From NCBI GenBank assembly GCA_049514555.1, contig JBEKUY010000008.1:1-64000 (forward strand): a stretch of 64,000 bases of DNA, in the 5' to 3' direction. The notes below the pieces were generated by a model. It ran no database searches and had not been told where the DNA came from. It saw nothing but the letters and a program-made list of their open reading frames with translations. A program made the translations under genes and the position numbers. Shown one piece after another: positions 1 to 8,777 of this stretch. Origin of the DNA: JBEKUY01 sp049514555 (lineage in GTDB: Bacteria; Acidobacteriota; Terriglobia; Acidiferrales; UBA7541). Positions within the stretch are counted from its first letter, which is position 1, and the number at the start of each line of letters is the position of its first letter.

Positions 1-971
1 CCCGTCGTGGTCACCGTGAAGGTTCCTGCCTGGCCCACCGTGAACGTGGTGCTGGCGGCGCTGGTGATTGCGGGGGCCTGGCCGATCGTCAGCGTGAAGT
101 TTTGCGTGGCATTGCTGCCCACGCCATTGCTGGCTGTGAACGTGATGGGGAAAGTCCCCGTAGCCCCCGCAGTCCCGCTCAGTGTCCCCGAGTTGTTCCC
201 ATTGTCCACGAACGTGACTCCGGCCGGCAGCGTCCCGGACTCCGTGAGGGACGCCGTCGGAACGGCTGTCGCTGTCACCGTGAACGATCCCGCTACACCC
301 GCCGTGAACGCGGTGCTATTGCCGCTGATGATTGCCGGGGCCTGGTTGACCGTGATGCTCAAACTCGGCGACGTGGCTGACTGGTGGCCCGCTCCAATCG
401 TGCCGGCCAGGCCCACGCTGGAGTCCGTTACCGTCACGGTGAAACTTGAAGTTCCGGTGGCAGTGGGCGTCCCCGTGATAGCCCCGGTACTGCCGTTCAG
501 GTGCAGTCCTGCGGGCAACGACCCGTTGTTGGAATACGTGAGCGCCCCGGCGCCTCCTGTCTCCGCAATTGTCTGGTTATAAGCCACGCCCACAATGCCG
601 TTGGCAAGCGTCTGGGCCGAGATCGCCGGCGGCGGGCTAACCACGATATTGACCGAGGCCGCCTTGGTGGCATCGGCCACGGAAGTGGCCGTGACCGTCG
701 CGGTGATGTTCGCCGAGCCGCTGGTAGGCGCCGTGTACGTCACCGGGCTGCCCGTCGTGGCGCTCAATGTGCCGCCTCCGGTGACGGTCCAGGTCACGCC
801 CTTCGCTAACGAATCGTTCGCAACCGTCGCCGAAATGCTCAGCGCTTGACCTTCATCAATTGCCTGCGCGGCGCTTGGCGACAACGTAACCGCGATCGGA
901 GGCGGCGGCGTAGGGCCGCATCCAGAAATAAGACCAACGGCGATTAATGCAACCACTAGCAACCTTTTCAT
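1..971 (-). CDS. Ig-repeat lipoprotein, 3' end outside window
   Basis: The minus-strand frame opens at an ATG (969-971) preceded by AGGAG about 7 nt upstream and stays open to the window edge, giving 323 codons. Residues 1-18 form a lipoprotein signal with the lipobox I-S-G-C (Cys18), followed by a Pro-rich linker. A bacterial Ig-like segment follows (about 25-115), then at least two or three putative-Ig (He_PIG-like) repeats with the phrases LPAG and FTVTVTDS. Such proteins are surface or periplasmic scaffolds or adhesins; no catalytic motif is visible. The C-terminus is missing, so total length and any terminal domain are unknown. The plus-strand open frames here are antisense shadows of the Thr/Val-rich repeats. 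Confidence 0.85.
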   Translation of the reverse strand, partial: MKRLLVVALIAVGLISGCGPTPPPPIAVTLSPSAAQAIDEGQALSISATVANDSLAKGVTWTVTGGGTLSATTGSPVTYTAPTSGSANITATVTATSVADATKAASVNIVVSPPPAISAQTLANGIVGVAYNQTIAETGGAGALTYSNNGSLPAGLHLNGSTGAITGTPTATGTSSFTVTVTDSSVGLAGTIGAGHQSATSPSLSITVNQAPAIISGNSTAFTAGVAGSFTVTATAVPTASLTESGTLPAGVTFVDNGNNSGTLSGTAGATGTFPITFTASNGVGSNATQNFTLTIGQAPAITSAASTTFTVGQAGTFTVTTT

Positions 972-1286
972 CGAGATCTCCTATTGGGACTCGCAAATCC
1001 TCTCACGGAGCTTCAGCCCCTCTTTCGGGGCGAGCATCCGTTTCGATTCGCTGCGGGACCCAGCTATGCCCGTTGGGCGAGACACACCACTTGTGGAGCT
1101 ATCAGAACAACAGGGTAGGCGACGAGCTGGGACATGGCCTCGCACACATACTGGTTGTCCTCCGCGTATGCGTCAATAGGACAACAAGCCCATGTTTCCA
1201 TCCTCAATATGGTCTCTTTGGACATAACCGCGCCGCACTCAGCCTTTCGCTCCAACTTTGGATTCAAACGTGTCCCGCGAGAAGCG
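972..1286. other. Intergenic region, no supported gene
   Basis: This 315-base gap separates two minus-strand genes. It holds the ribosome binding site and presumably the promoter of the Ig lipoprotein, and a small GCCCC/GGGGC hairpin at 1016-1031 without a T-run. A 53-codon minus-strand frame (stop near 1064) exists but has no ribosome binding site and no recognisable product, so it is not called. Confidence 0.5.
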
Positions 1287-2306
1287 CTATTGTGCTGGAG
1301 CGATGTAGGCGCGGCGGCAATCGACGCGGAAGGTGGAGGCGGTCTTTGTGAACGCGGGCTGCGCCGCGCTGAGCTCGACGCGCACTTCAAGTCGATGCAC
1401 GCGCCCGTCGCGTGCCGTGGGCGCAAATCCCAAGCTGTACTGGTGCCGCACGAGCGTCGCGATTTGCCGATACGCGGCCTGAAACTCCTGCGCGTTGCGA
1501 GGAAAGAAGGCGCGGCCGCCGCTGGCATCGGCAATCGCTTTCAGCGCGCGGTCGGCCTCTTCAAAGCTGACAGGCGGCGCGGCGTTCGGGGCATTCTTCC
1601 TTTTCTTCTCGCTGGAGGGCTCGCGCAAGATGCCGCCGAGCGCGACCGCGTACACGGTCACGCCGCTTACATGCAGCTGTTCGATCGAACGCGCCCAGTG
1701 CTCGGGTGCGGACGTATCCACGCCGGTCGAGAGCAAAACGATGGAACGTTTGCCAAGACCCCGCCAGGCGATCGCGCTTTCCAGCGCGTCGGCGAGGTTC
1801 AGATCGCCCATGCCGAGGTTGAAGCGCAGACTGTCCAGCGCGGCTGACACCATGCGCTTGTCTGTTGTGAACCCCAGGACGCTCGCCGCCTTGTCCATGT
1901 AACTGGCCACAGCCACGCGATCGTCGGGCGCGAGGCCCTGCAAGAGGGCGTACGCGGCCTGGAGGTGCTCGTCCCGGAGAATATAGACGGCGGGTCCGAT
2001 CTCGACGAGAAGCAGTACCTGCGCGGGAGCATCGTTGGACGCGAAATAGGAAACAGGCTGCTCGAGTCCGTCGTCGAAAACGTGGAAATCATCTTTGCGC
2101 AGGCTTTCGGCGAAGCGGCCCTGCGCATCGGTGACCGTGACGTCGACGCTGACGACCTCGACATTTGCACGAATGGAAGGCGCCTGCAGCTCGGAGCCCG
2201 CCTGGGCGCGCGTTGCCGGGACACAGCACACGGCATAGAGAAGGATTGCGGCTGGCGCAGCGCTCCGGAAGCGCCTACTGAATCCAGCCATCAAAGTGGA
2301 CGCCAT
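1287..2306 (-). CDS. VWFA-related secreted protein (Acidobacteria family)
   Basis: 339 aa. An N-terminal signal sequence (about 1-36) is followed by the family's beta-rich lead-in (VVSVDVTVTD, then FHVFDDG) and a von Willebrand A-like fold (about 95-290) ending in the typical HQYSLGFAPT strand. These secreted proteins are abundant in Acidobacteriota; their ligands are unknown. The metal-binding DxSxS motif is absent: the equivalent site reads E102-I-G-P-A, so this copy probably does not bind metal in the usual way. The ATG at 2306 has GGAAGGA upstream and overlaps the end of the preceding secreted-protein gene by 32 nt; a second ATG at 2291 is possible. The overlap suggests translational coupling. 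Confidence 0.85.
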   Translation of the reverse strand: MASTLMAGFSRRFRSAAPAAILLYAVCCVPATRAQAGSELQAPSIRANVEVVSVDVTVTDAQGRFAESLRKDDFHVFDDGLEQPVSYFASNDAPAQVLLLVEIGPAVYILRDEHLQAAYALLQGLAPDDRVAVASYMDKAASVLGFTTDKRMVSAALDSLRFNLGMGDLNLADALESAIAWRGLGKRSIVLLSTGVDTSAPEHWARSIEQLHVSGVTVYAVALGGILREPSSEKKRKNAPNAAPPVSFEEADRALKAIADASGGRAFFPRNAQEFQAAYRQIATLVRHQYSLGFAPTARDGRVHRLEVRVELSAAQPAFTKTASTFRVDCRRAYIAPAQ

Positions 2307-3996
2307 GCGCGTCCTTCCACGACGCGCCGGCCGTTGTGTGGAGGTGGCGCCTCAACACATCGGGCTTGAAGAGTTCCAGAACCTTGGTCTCCTGGGATGC
2401 GTCGCCCTTGGCCGCTTGAGCCGACTTTACCTGTTCGAGCATGTGGCCCAGAGCCGCGGCCCAGTTCACGCGCGAAAAGTCCGCATAGCTGATACCGATC
2501 ACCTTTTCCGGAAAGTGCGAGCGCGCCTGTTGGAACCCAGGTTCTGAAGCGAGCCTGGGACTTCCGGCCGCCTTCCCGGCTAGGAGCGTGTGCAGCGTCT
2601 CTGCCTGAAGCGAGCCCAGCAAAAAGTTCGGCGTCAAGGCCACCCAGAACTTCGTTTGCGCTGTGCCCGCAGCCTTCTGGTTGCTAAAGGAAACTCCCAG
2701 GAAGGTTGTGTCGCCCTCGTCGCGCTCGTCGGAGATCGCCACGCGGTCGCCCGCAAGTGTCGCGAGTGAATGCACGAGTTTCAGTCCGTCCGGTTTGCTG
2801 GTGATGCCGAAGGCGTAAACGTTGCCGCTCGGGTCGAAGTCGTCTCGGCTGGTGAAAGATGCATACTCTCCGCTGAACACGCGCAGACCGCTTTCGAGTG
2901 GCATGCCCAACTTCATCGCCGCCATTCCTTCCACCATGGGAATCATTCCCGCCTGGTTGGGAGGCAGGCTGGCTTCCAGTGTGTTGCGCAGTATGTGGTA
3001 AAAGTTCAGAAGGTCGAACTGTGAGGCGTTGTAGGAGACCGCCGTCGCGGGAACCAGCGTCAGCGACGCCATCCGCGCGCTGCCGTCCGGCACGATGTCG
3101 AAGAGTGTGCCTGCGCTTGCGTCTCCGAGGATGGCACCGTGAAACCTCGTCTCCGCGCGATCGAAACTCACGCTGGCGCAGACCGCATGAATCGCCTCGG
3201 TGTGCAGTCCCTTGACCAGCTCTTGGACTTGGGCGGCCTGTGGCCCGTGAATTGAGCCGGCCAGTGCGGCGAGGTCGGGAACCCGCAAGAAGAATTCCAG
3301 AGTATTGCCGGGCAGAACTTCTCTCTGCGCCTCCGCGAAGGCGCTGCTCTCACCCAACAAGCCGACGACCTTTGCTCCCTTTGGCAGACGGTCGAGAATG
3401 TCCCCGAGGGTAGCTTCGTCGGTGGCAATGACGAGTTTGCCTGGGAGGAACGCGCGATAGGTCGTTCCGCTCTTGCGCACGACCTTCTCGGCACGGACCG
3501 AACCGATCGTGACGGGGGAGATCTGCGGAGGTTCCGCTTCCGTCTTGTGCAGCCTGTCTAAGAACGCGCGTGCGAGGGCTTCGTTGCCCGAATCGTCGTA
3601 GACGGCGAAGACCTGTGTGGGACTCGGTTTGTCCGAAGCGTCATTTGCACCGGAAGCGGAGCCGGGCAGCCGCAACAACACGCCAAAGATCAACGGTTTT
3701 TCGAGAAGAGGGAGAAACCGTTGGAAATCCGCGGCAGTCCAGCGGGCGCCCTTGCCTTCTTTCTCGTTTCCGCCCGCCCTGCTCTCAAACAGCGCTGCTC
3801 GCACCGGCGCAAAGTCAGGATCGTTCCAGAGGGCAAGAAGCGAGTTCTTCTGCGCGGAATCGGGCTGTAACTTCAGGCCGCTCGATCTGATGTAAAGGAG
3901 GGTCTCCGCCGGCAACTTGGCCGGATCGATCGGCGCCTGGGCAAACGCGGGCGCGGCGATGAGAAAAAGGACGGCTAAACGGCTGAAGCCACGCAT
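2275..3996 (-). CDS. Secreted protein of unknown function (DUF3352-like)
   Basis: 573 aa with a clear signal peptide (about 1-20, cleaving after AFA-Q). The rest is a soluble alpha/beta protein without membrane segments. Phrases such as LPAETLLYIRSSG, TFLGVSF and FWVALTPNFLLGSL resemble the large, poorly characterised secreted proteins annotated DUF3352 or similar; the assignment is by general resemblance only. The start ATG has AAGGAG 7 nt upstream. Its 3' end overlaps the following VWFA-protein gene, so the two are probably one operon and may act together at the cell surface. No catalytic motif was recognised. Confidence 0.75.
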   Translation of the reverse strand: MRGFSRLAVLFLIAAPAFAQAPIDPAKLPAETLLYIRSSGLKLQPDSAQKNSLLALWNDPDFAPVRAALFESRAGGNEKEGKGARWTAADFQRFLPLLEKPLIFGVLLRLPGSASGANDASDKPSPTQVFAVYDDSGNEALARAFLDRLHKTEAEPPQISPVTIGSVRAEKVVRKSGTTYRAFLPGKLVIATDEATLGDILDRLPKGAKVVGLLGESSAFAEAQREVLPGNTLEFFLRVPDLAALAGSIHGPQAAQVQELVKGLHTEAIHAVCASVSFDRAETRFHGAILGDASAGTLFDIVPDGSARMASLTLVPATAVSYNASQFDLLNFYHILRNTLEASLPPNQAGMIPMVEGMAAMKLGMPLESGLRVFSGEYASFTSRDDFDPSGNVYAFGITSKPDGLKLVHSLATLAGDRVAISDERDEGDTTFLGVSFSNQKAAGTAQTKFWVALTPNFLLGSLQAETLHTLLAGKAAGSPRLASEPGFQQARSHFPEKVIGISYADFSRVNWAAALGHMLEQVKSAQAAKGDASQETKVLELFKPDVLRRHLHTTAGASWKDAHGVHFDGWIQ

Positions 3997-4080
3997 TCTG
4001 GATCTCCTTTAATCGGCGCCGCGCACGGTCAGTGGGCCGTGAGCGGCTCGATGCATGGTACCGGGACTTCGAGAAGACAA

Positions 4081-4126
4081 AAAGCCCTGTCCCGCGCAAT
4101 GTTTCCAGAGCGCGAAACAGGGCTTT
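4081..4126 (-). terminator. Rho-independent terminator of the coiled-coil protein gene
   Basis: Inverted repeat AAAGCCCTGT (4081-4090) and ACAGGGCTTT (4117-4126), extended inward by CGCGC/GCGCG. Read on the minus strand the stem ends in GGGCTTTTTGTC, giving a short T-run. It lies 26 nt past the stop of the minus-strand gene ending at 4152. Confidence 0.8.
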
Positions 4127-4151
4127 CAGCTTGTATTTCGACAGCCGGCCT

Positions 4152-5015
4152 TCAGGACTGCGGTTTGGCCGCAGCAGCTTCCTTCGGCGTCGAAAGGTAG
4201 CCCGTGACCTTGTCCTTGGTCACCTCGAACACAACGATTTCATAAGGCGCGGAACGTGCGGCGCCCTTGAGCAGGAACTGCACGGGCTCGCCGGCGGTCT
4301 TATCCTTCTTTTCGATGGACTTGTCGTCGGCAAAGACCGTCATGGTGTAGCGCTGCTTCTTCGCGTCGGCCTTTTCCAGCTTGAGTTGGATCGGCCCGAC
4401 GCGCTCGGCGCTCTTCGCCTTGGCCAGGGTGAACTCGAAGTAGTTGCGCTCGCCGCGGCGCTTCAGTTCCTCGAGATCGCCTTGGTTGCGGGCGATGAGG
4501 CCGCTCATCACGCCCATATCGCCGAGCGCGCGCTCGAGCTTGGACTTGGTGGCTTCGAGATCGGTCCGGGTGTCGGCGATGTCCTTCTTCGCGCCGCCGA
4601 CTTCGGTGGCCACGGCGCCGATTTTCTCTTCACTTTCCTGCTTGACCTGGGAGAGTTGCGCGGTTTGCCGCTGGTCGGCGGCCACCTGCTCCTTGCGGAT
4701 TTCTTCCGCGCGGCTCTTGGCCCGCGCGAGATCCGCTTGGGTCATGCCGAGCTTCTGCTCGGTGATGTCCACGTGCCCCTTGACCTCGGCCAAACGTGCA
4801 TTGGCCTGATCGAGTTGCTGCGTGAGCAGCTTGTTCTGGTCTTGCGCCTTGGCGAGGCCGGCTTCGAGCTTGCTTTGTCCCGAATAGCCTACGTACGCAA
4901 CCACGACGACGGCCGCGACCAATACGATGAGAACAGCAATGATCCACCTGGGAGTCCCGGCGTTTTCGTAGCGTTCCGACTCGTGCGCGCCAGGCACGTT
5001 GGGGGTAGTACTCAT
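4152..5015 (-). CDS. Membrane-anchored coiled-coil protein
   Basis: 287 aa. A short cytoplasmic N-terminus precedes one strong membrane segment (about 24-44, rich in Ile, Val and Ala). A long heptad-rich coiled coil follows (about 50-190, with many Lys, Glu, Gln and Ala). The C-terminal part (about 200-275) is compact and non-coiled. Function is not recognised; the layout suits an envelope spacer or scaffold. I chose the ATG at 5015 (AGGAGG four bases upstream, with a second AGGAGG just before it) over an in-frame TTG three bases earlier. The gene is monocistronic, with its own terminator. Confidence 0.7.
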   Translation of the reverse strand: MSTTPNVPGAHESERYENAGTPRWIIAVLIVLVAAVVVVAYVGYSGQSKLEAGLAKAQDQNKLLTQQLDQANARLAEVKGHVDITEQKLGMTQADLARAKSRAEEIRKEQVAADQRQTAQLSQVKQESEEKIGAVATEVGGAKKDIADTRTDLEATKSKLERALGDMGVMSGLIARNQGDLEELKRRGERNYFEFTLAKAKSAERVGPIQLKLEKADAKKQRYTMTVFADDKSIEKKDKTAGEPVQFLLKGAARSAPYEIVVFEVTKDKVTGYLSTPKEAAAAKPQS

Positions 5016-5124
5016 CAAGCCTCCTTGGGCCTCCTTGATTCTGCGCGCGTGAGCGCGTGATTCCAGAGGGGGGAATGGCCCTGTGCCGCGAGATTATGCC
5101 TTGCCTGAGCCGATATGTCCATGC

Positions 5125-5541
5125 CTAAAGGCGTTTTCGGCTCCGGCCTCGCCCGCGACCCTGGAGCGGCCAGCGGGCCCGCACGGTGGTCGTCAACCCT
5201 CCCCGGGGAGTGAATTCGCCGTGGACGACACACCACTCCGGCTTGGTGGCCTCGACGATATCTCGCAGCATGCGGTTCACCGCGTTCTCGTAAAATATGC
5301 CGAGGTTGCGATAACCCAGCAGGTACATCTTCAGCGCCTTCAGCTCGAGGCACTTCTTCTTCGGCATATACGTGATCGTGATGGTGCCGGAATCCGGAAG
5401 GCCCGTCTTCGGGCAAACGGAGGTGTACTCGGGAAAGCTCGTCGTGATGACGTAGCCGGGGAAATGGTTGGGCCAGGTCTCCAGCTTCGGAAGCTTGGCA
5501 TGGATTCCGGCGCTGGCGTGCTCCGCGGTGTAGTCAGGCAT
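5125..5541 (-). CDS. queF: NADPH-dependent 7-cyano-7-deazaguanine reductase
   Basis: QueF reduces preQ0 to preQ1 with NADPH in queuosine biosynthesis; it is a cytosolic tunnelling-fold enzyme. The 138-aa length fits the short unimodular type. Visible signatures are the catalytic motif YTSVCPKTGLPD, with the nucleophile Cys43 and Asp50 spaced seven apart as in the Bacillus enzyme, the QueF signature LELKALKMYL (65-74), and a C-terminal FTPRGG. The ATG at 5541 has AGGAG upstream. queG lies about 3 kb away on the same strand, so two successive late steps of the pathway are linked here, although lemA-type genes intervene on the other strand. Confidence 0.95.
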   Translation of the reverse strand: MPDYTAEHASAGIHAKLPKLETWPNHFPGYVITTSFPEYTSVCPKTGLPDSGTITITYMPKKKCLELKALKMYLLGYRNLGIFYENAVNRMLRDIVEATKPEWCVVHGEFTPRGGLTTTVRARWPLQGRGRGRSRKRL

Positions 5542-5678
5542 GGCGGTTCTCCTGGCCCATTCTACATGGACGCAACGCAGTCTTGTACGCGCGCGGCCCG
5601 AAGGCCAACCGTCGCCACCGACTGCTCCTGCCTTGTGCCCGGGGGTGAAGACCTACTCCAGAAACGGGTCGCGACGTA

Positions 5679-6164
5679 TCAGCTTTGCCCGGCCGCTTTG
5701 GCCATTCTCGAAGTCCATTCAGCGGAGCGGCGCGCCAATTCGTCCGGCGCCACATCCTCGACGTGCGTCGCCAATCCCCACTTGTGTCCATAGGGGTCCG
5801 TGATTTTCCCGTAACGGTCGCCCCAGAACATGTTTTCCGGAGCCATATCCGCCTTGCTGCCCGCATTGACGGCCCGATGGAACGTCGAATCGACATCTTC
5901 TGTGTAGAGGAACAACATGACAGGGCTGCCGGCCGTGCCCGGCGCGGTTGCAATTCCGGGAAACTCGTCATTCAACATAAGCATCGAGTCACCGATTCTC
6001 AGTTCTGCATGCCCGATCTTTCCATCGCCCATGGGCATACGCGAGATCTCGGTTGCGCCGAAAACGCTCTTGTAAAACTCGATGGCGCTGGCGGCGTCGC
6101 GGCACGTAAGTGACGGAGTAATCGAGTGATGGCCTTCCGGTATCGCGCGGACACTGTTCGGCAT
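5679..6164 (-). CDS. VOC-family (glyoxalase/PhnB-like) protein
   Basis: 161 aa. One vicinal-oxygen-chelate unit of the PhnB-like type: N-terminal SITPSLTCRDAASAIEFYK, a central DSMLMLND segment, and the terminal DPYGHKWGLATHVEDV. Members range from metal-dependent lyases to binding proteins, and the substrate cannot be read from sequence. The ATG has GGAGG about 9 nt upstream. It is transcribed away from lemA across a 201-nt divergent intergenic region. Confidence 0.88.
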   Translation of the reverse strand: MPNSVRAIPEGHHSITPSLTCRDAASAIEFYKSVFGATEISRMPMGDGKIGHAELRIGDSMLMLNDEFPGIATAPGTAGSPVMLFLYTEDVDSTFHRAVNAGSKADMAPENMFWGDRYGKITDPYGHKWGLATHVEDVAPDELARRSAEWTSRMAKAAGQS

Positions 6165-6287
6165 GAGAGGTCTCCTCCAGTGAAGTAGGCGCGCTCAAAT
6201 GGGCGGATTCTTGCGGGGCCCAATGCACGCCAAGCTAGTTGATACCTTGTTGCGTCTGGTATGTCAACTGGCCCCCGCTACGCCTCC

Positions 6288-6316
6288 TTTACTCCTGACC
6301 GGACAGCACGTATAGT
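6288..6316 (+). promoter_or_regulatory. Probable sigma-70 promoter of lemA
   Basis: TTTACT (6288-6293) as -35 and TATAGT (6311-6316) as -10, with a 17-nt spacer. It sits about 50 nt upstream of the lemA ATG. Its position rules against the longer in-frame extension starting near 6261. Confidence 0.5.
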
Positions 6317-6365
6317 GGCCCCGTTCGCACGCTGCAACGCATCTCGTATCACGCGAGGTTCCCTC

Positions 6366-6935
6366 ATGATTGCTGCATGGATTCTGCTTGCTGTCGTCGT
6401 CGTGCTCGTTCTTTACGTCGTCGGGGCCTACAACGGTCTCGTGCGGCTGAAGGTCCAATGCGAAAACGCCTGGGCTGATATCGACGTGCAGCTCAAGCGC
6501 CGCTATGACCTCATTCCCAACCTGGTTGAAACCGTCAAGGGCTACGCCGCCCATGAGCGCGGCACACTCGATGCCGTCGTCAGCGCCCGGAGCCGCGCTA
6601 TGTCCGCTCAGGGCCCCGCCGCAAAAGCGGAAGCCGAAAACATGCTGACCGGCGCCCTGAAGAGCCTCTTCGCCCTTGCCGAAGCGTATCCTCAGCTTCG
6701 AGCCGTCGAGAGCTTCACCCAGCTTCAAGGCTCGCTCTCCGCGCTTGAGGACACCATCCAGAACGCCCGGCGCTACTACAATGCGGTCGTCCGCGATTTC
6801 GACACGAAGATCCAGCAATTCCCCACGAACATCATCGCGAACATGTTCAATTTCAAGGAGCGTGAGTTCTTTGAAGTTGCGGCTCCGGCCGAGCGCGAGG
6901 CGCCCAAGGTCAGCTTCAACGCGCCTACCGCCTGA
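6366..6935 (+). CDS. LemA family membrane protein
   Basis: 189 aa from the ATG at 6366. An N-terminal membrane anchor (about 3-23) is followed by the LemA helical domain: YNGLVRLKVQCENAWADIDV, RRYDLIPNLVETVKGYA, and the tail RYYNAVVRDFDTKIQQFP then FNFKEREFFE. LemA proteins are single-pass envelope proteins of unclear biochemical role. GAGG lies about 7 nt upstream of the ATG, and the promoter at 6288-6316 lies inside the longer open frame, so the later start is preferred. It is followed after 17 nt by a DUF2207 gene, a pairing seen in many genomes. Confidence 0.93.
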   Translation: MIAAWILLAVVVVLVLYVVGAYNGLVRLKVQCENAWADIDVQLKRRYDLIPNLVETVKGYAAHERGTLDAVVSARSRAMSAQGPAAKAEAENMLTGALKSLFALAEAYPQLRAVESFTQLQGSLSALEDTIQNARRYYNAVVRDFDTKIQQFPTNIIANMFNFKEREFFEVAAPAEREAPKVSFNAPTA

Positions 6936-6952
6936 TCCGGAGAAACGACCCA

Positions 6953-8713
6953 ATGACGCGCGCCTCCATGTTTTCGATCTTCCGCCGTGTCCTATTTGTC
7001 TGTTTGTCTGCGCTGGCCGGAGCGCTGCTGCTTTCCGCTCCGCTTGCGGCGCGCGAGCTGCGCATCGAACGCTTCGATGCGGAAGTCTTTGTCGCGCCCG
7101 ACGGAAGGATCGACGTCACCGAAACCATTCACGCCGATTTCATCGGTTCCTGGCACGGCCTCTATCGCACCATCCCTGTGGAATACGCCGGCCCGCATGG
7201 AACGAACTACTCTCTGTTCCTCAGGGTCACCCGTGTGACCGATGAAGACGGCACGCCGCTCAAATACGAGTCCAGCCGCGAACGCCAGTACCGCAAATTG
7301 AAGATCTACGTGCCCGGTGCGGAGGACGCCCGCAAAACCATCGTCATCCAATACCAGGTTCTCGATGGCCTCCGCTTTTGGGAAACCTACGACGAGCTCT
7401 ACTGGAACGTCACCGGCGACGAGTGGGATGTCCCCATCCGGGACGCCGATGCCCGCGTCGTTCTTCCCGAAGGCACCACCGGAATCCGCACAAACGTTTA
7501 CACCGGCGCCTACGGTTCTTCTTCCCAGGATGCTGACTCCGAGATCGTGGCCAATGCAGTCGATGTCCGATTGCGGCGCCCGTTGGGTTTCCACGAAGGC
7601 CTGACCGTTGCCATTGCCTGGGATAAGGGTTTCGTCCGCCAACCCAGCGGGTTCGCCCGCGTGAGTCTCTTCTTACAGAGCAACTGGCCGCTCTTCATCC
7701 CGATCGTGGCCCTGGCGCTGATGTTCTGGATCTGGTACACGCGCGGCCGCGATCCGCGGCTGAATCCCATCGCCGCCCAGTACGCTCCTCCTGAAGGGCT
7801 CACACCGGGTGAGGCCGGCACGCTCGTGGACGAATCCGCAAACATGCGCGACATCACCGCCACGATCGTGGACCTCGCCGTTCGCGGCTACATTCTCATC
7901 GAGGAAACATCGAAGGAACACATATTCCCTCTCGGGTCCGACAAAGACTACGTCTTCCATCTGCGCAAGCCGCGCCAGGAATGGACCGGCTTGAAGGACC
8001 ACGAGCAGGAACTGCTCGACGGAATGTTTCCCGAAGGCGCAGACGTGACCAGCCTCGATAAACTTCACAACAACTTTTATACGGAGCTGCCGGGAATCAA
8101 GAGCGCCTTGCTCGGTTCTCTCGTTACGCATGGGTACTACGGCCGCCGGCCCGATAGCGTTCGTGGGGGTTGGCTCGGCGGCGGCGTGATCGTTGGAGTC
8201 ATTCTTCTGCTGGGAGGGCTGCGGTTTGCCGCTCAGCTCGGCATGGCGCCCCTCCCCTTCATTGTCGCGGGCATCCTCACGGCAGCCGTGATCTGCGGTT
8301 TCGGCTGGTTCATGCCCGTGCGCACGGCCCAAGGCACCGACGCCCTCGAACACCTCCTGGGATTCGAGGATTTTCTGAATCACGTCGAAGCGGATCGTTT
8401 CAACCGCACCGTGAAGACGCCGGAGATGTTCGAGAAGTTCCTGCCTTACGCGATGGCGCTCGGCGTGGAGAAGAACTGGAGCAAGGCGTTTCAAAGCATT
8501 TACACCCAGCCGCCTCAGTGGTACCGCGGCTCCTTTGGGCCGGGATTCTATCCTCTCCTCTTCGTCGGCAATCTCAACGCCATGTCCGCACAGACCGGAG
8601 CGGTCTTTGCATCAGCTCCCCGCAGTTCCGGCGGCTCGGGCTTCGGTGGATTTGGCGGTGGCGGCGGCTTTTCCGGCGGCGGGTTCGGCGGCGGTGGCGG
8701 CGGCGGTTTCTGA
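6953..8713 (+). CDS. DUF2207 domain membrane protein
   Basis: 586 aa. A signal sequence (about 1-33, ending near APLAARE) is followed by the extracytoplasmic DUF2207 beta domain (about 35-230; YRTIPVEY, YWNVTGDEWDVPI). Next come one membrane segment (about 240-262), a soluble region, and a pair of membrane segments (about 403-450). The C-terminal 30 residues are almost pure Gly, Phe and Ser, a typical tail for this family. Function is unknown; it probably works with the adjacent LemA protein in the envelope. The coding regions lie 17 nt apart, so they are probably co-transcribed. Confidence 0.92.
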   Translation: MTRASMFSIFRRVLFVCLSALAGALLLSAPLAARELRIERFDAEVFVAPDGRIDVTETIHADFIGSWHGLYRTIPVEYAGPHGTNYSLFLRVTRVTDEDGTPLKYESSRERQYRKLKIYVPGAEDARKTIVIQYQVLDGLRFWETYDELYWNVTGDEWDVPIRDADARVVLPEGTTGIRTNVYTGAYGSSSQDADSEIVANAVDVRLRRPLGFHEGLTVAIAWDKGFVRQPSGFARVSLFLQSNWPLFIPIVALALMFWIWYTRGRDPRLNPIAAQYAPPEGLTPGEAGTLVDESANMRDITATIVDLAVRGYILIEETSKEHIFPLGSDKDYVFHLRKPRQEWTGLKDHEQELLDGMFPEGADVTSLDKLHNNFYTELPGIKSALLGSLVTHGYYGRRPDSVRGGWLGGGVIVGVILLLGGLRFAAQLGMAPLPFIVAGILTAAVICGFGWFMPVRTAQGTDALEHLLGFEDFLNHVEADRFNRTVKTPEMFEKFLPYAMALGVEKNWSKAFQSIYTQPPQWYRGSFGPGFYPLLFVGNLNAMSAQTGAVFASAPRSSGGSGFGGFGGGGGFSGGGFGGGGGGGF

Positions 8714-8777
8714 CGTCCACCTCCGGCTCATCTGCGCTGCCCAGCCCACGAGCAGCCAAGACGTCAGGCGCATCCCA

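Noticed and set aside
7..582. 191-codon plus-strand frame at the left edge
   Set aside because: It is the antisense shadow of a minus-strand Ig-repeat lipoprotein that has a ribosome binding site and lipobox; the Val/Pro/Ala-rich translation reflects the Thr/Gly-rich repeats.
1064..1225. 53-codon minus-strand frame with Cys-rich content
   Set aside because: No ribosome binding site, no recognised family, and it lies in a gap that otherwise looks non-coding.
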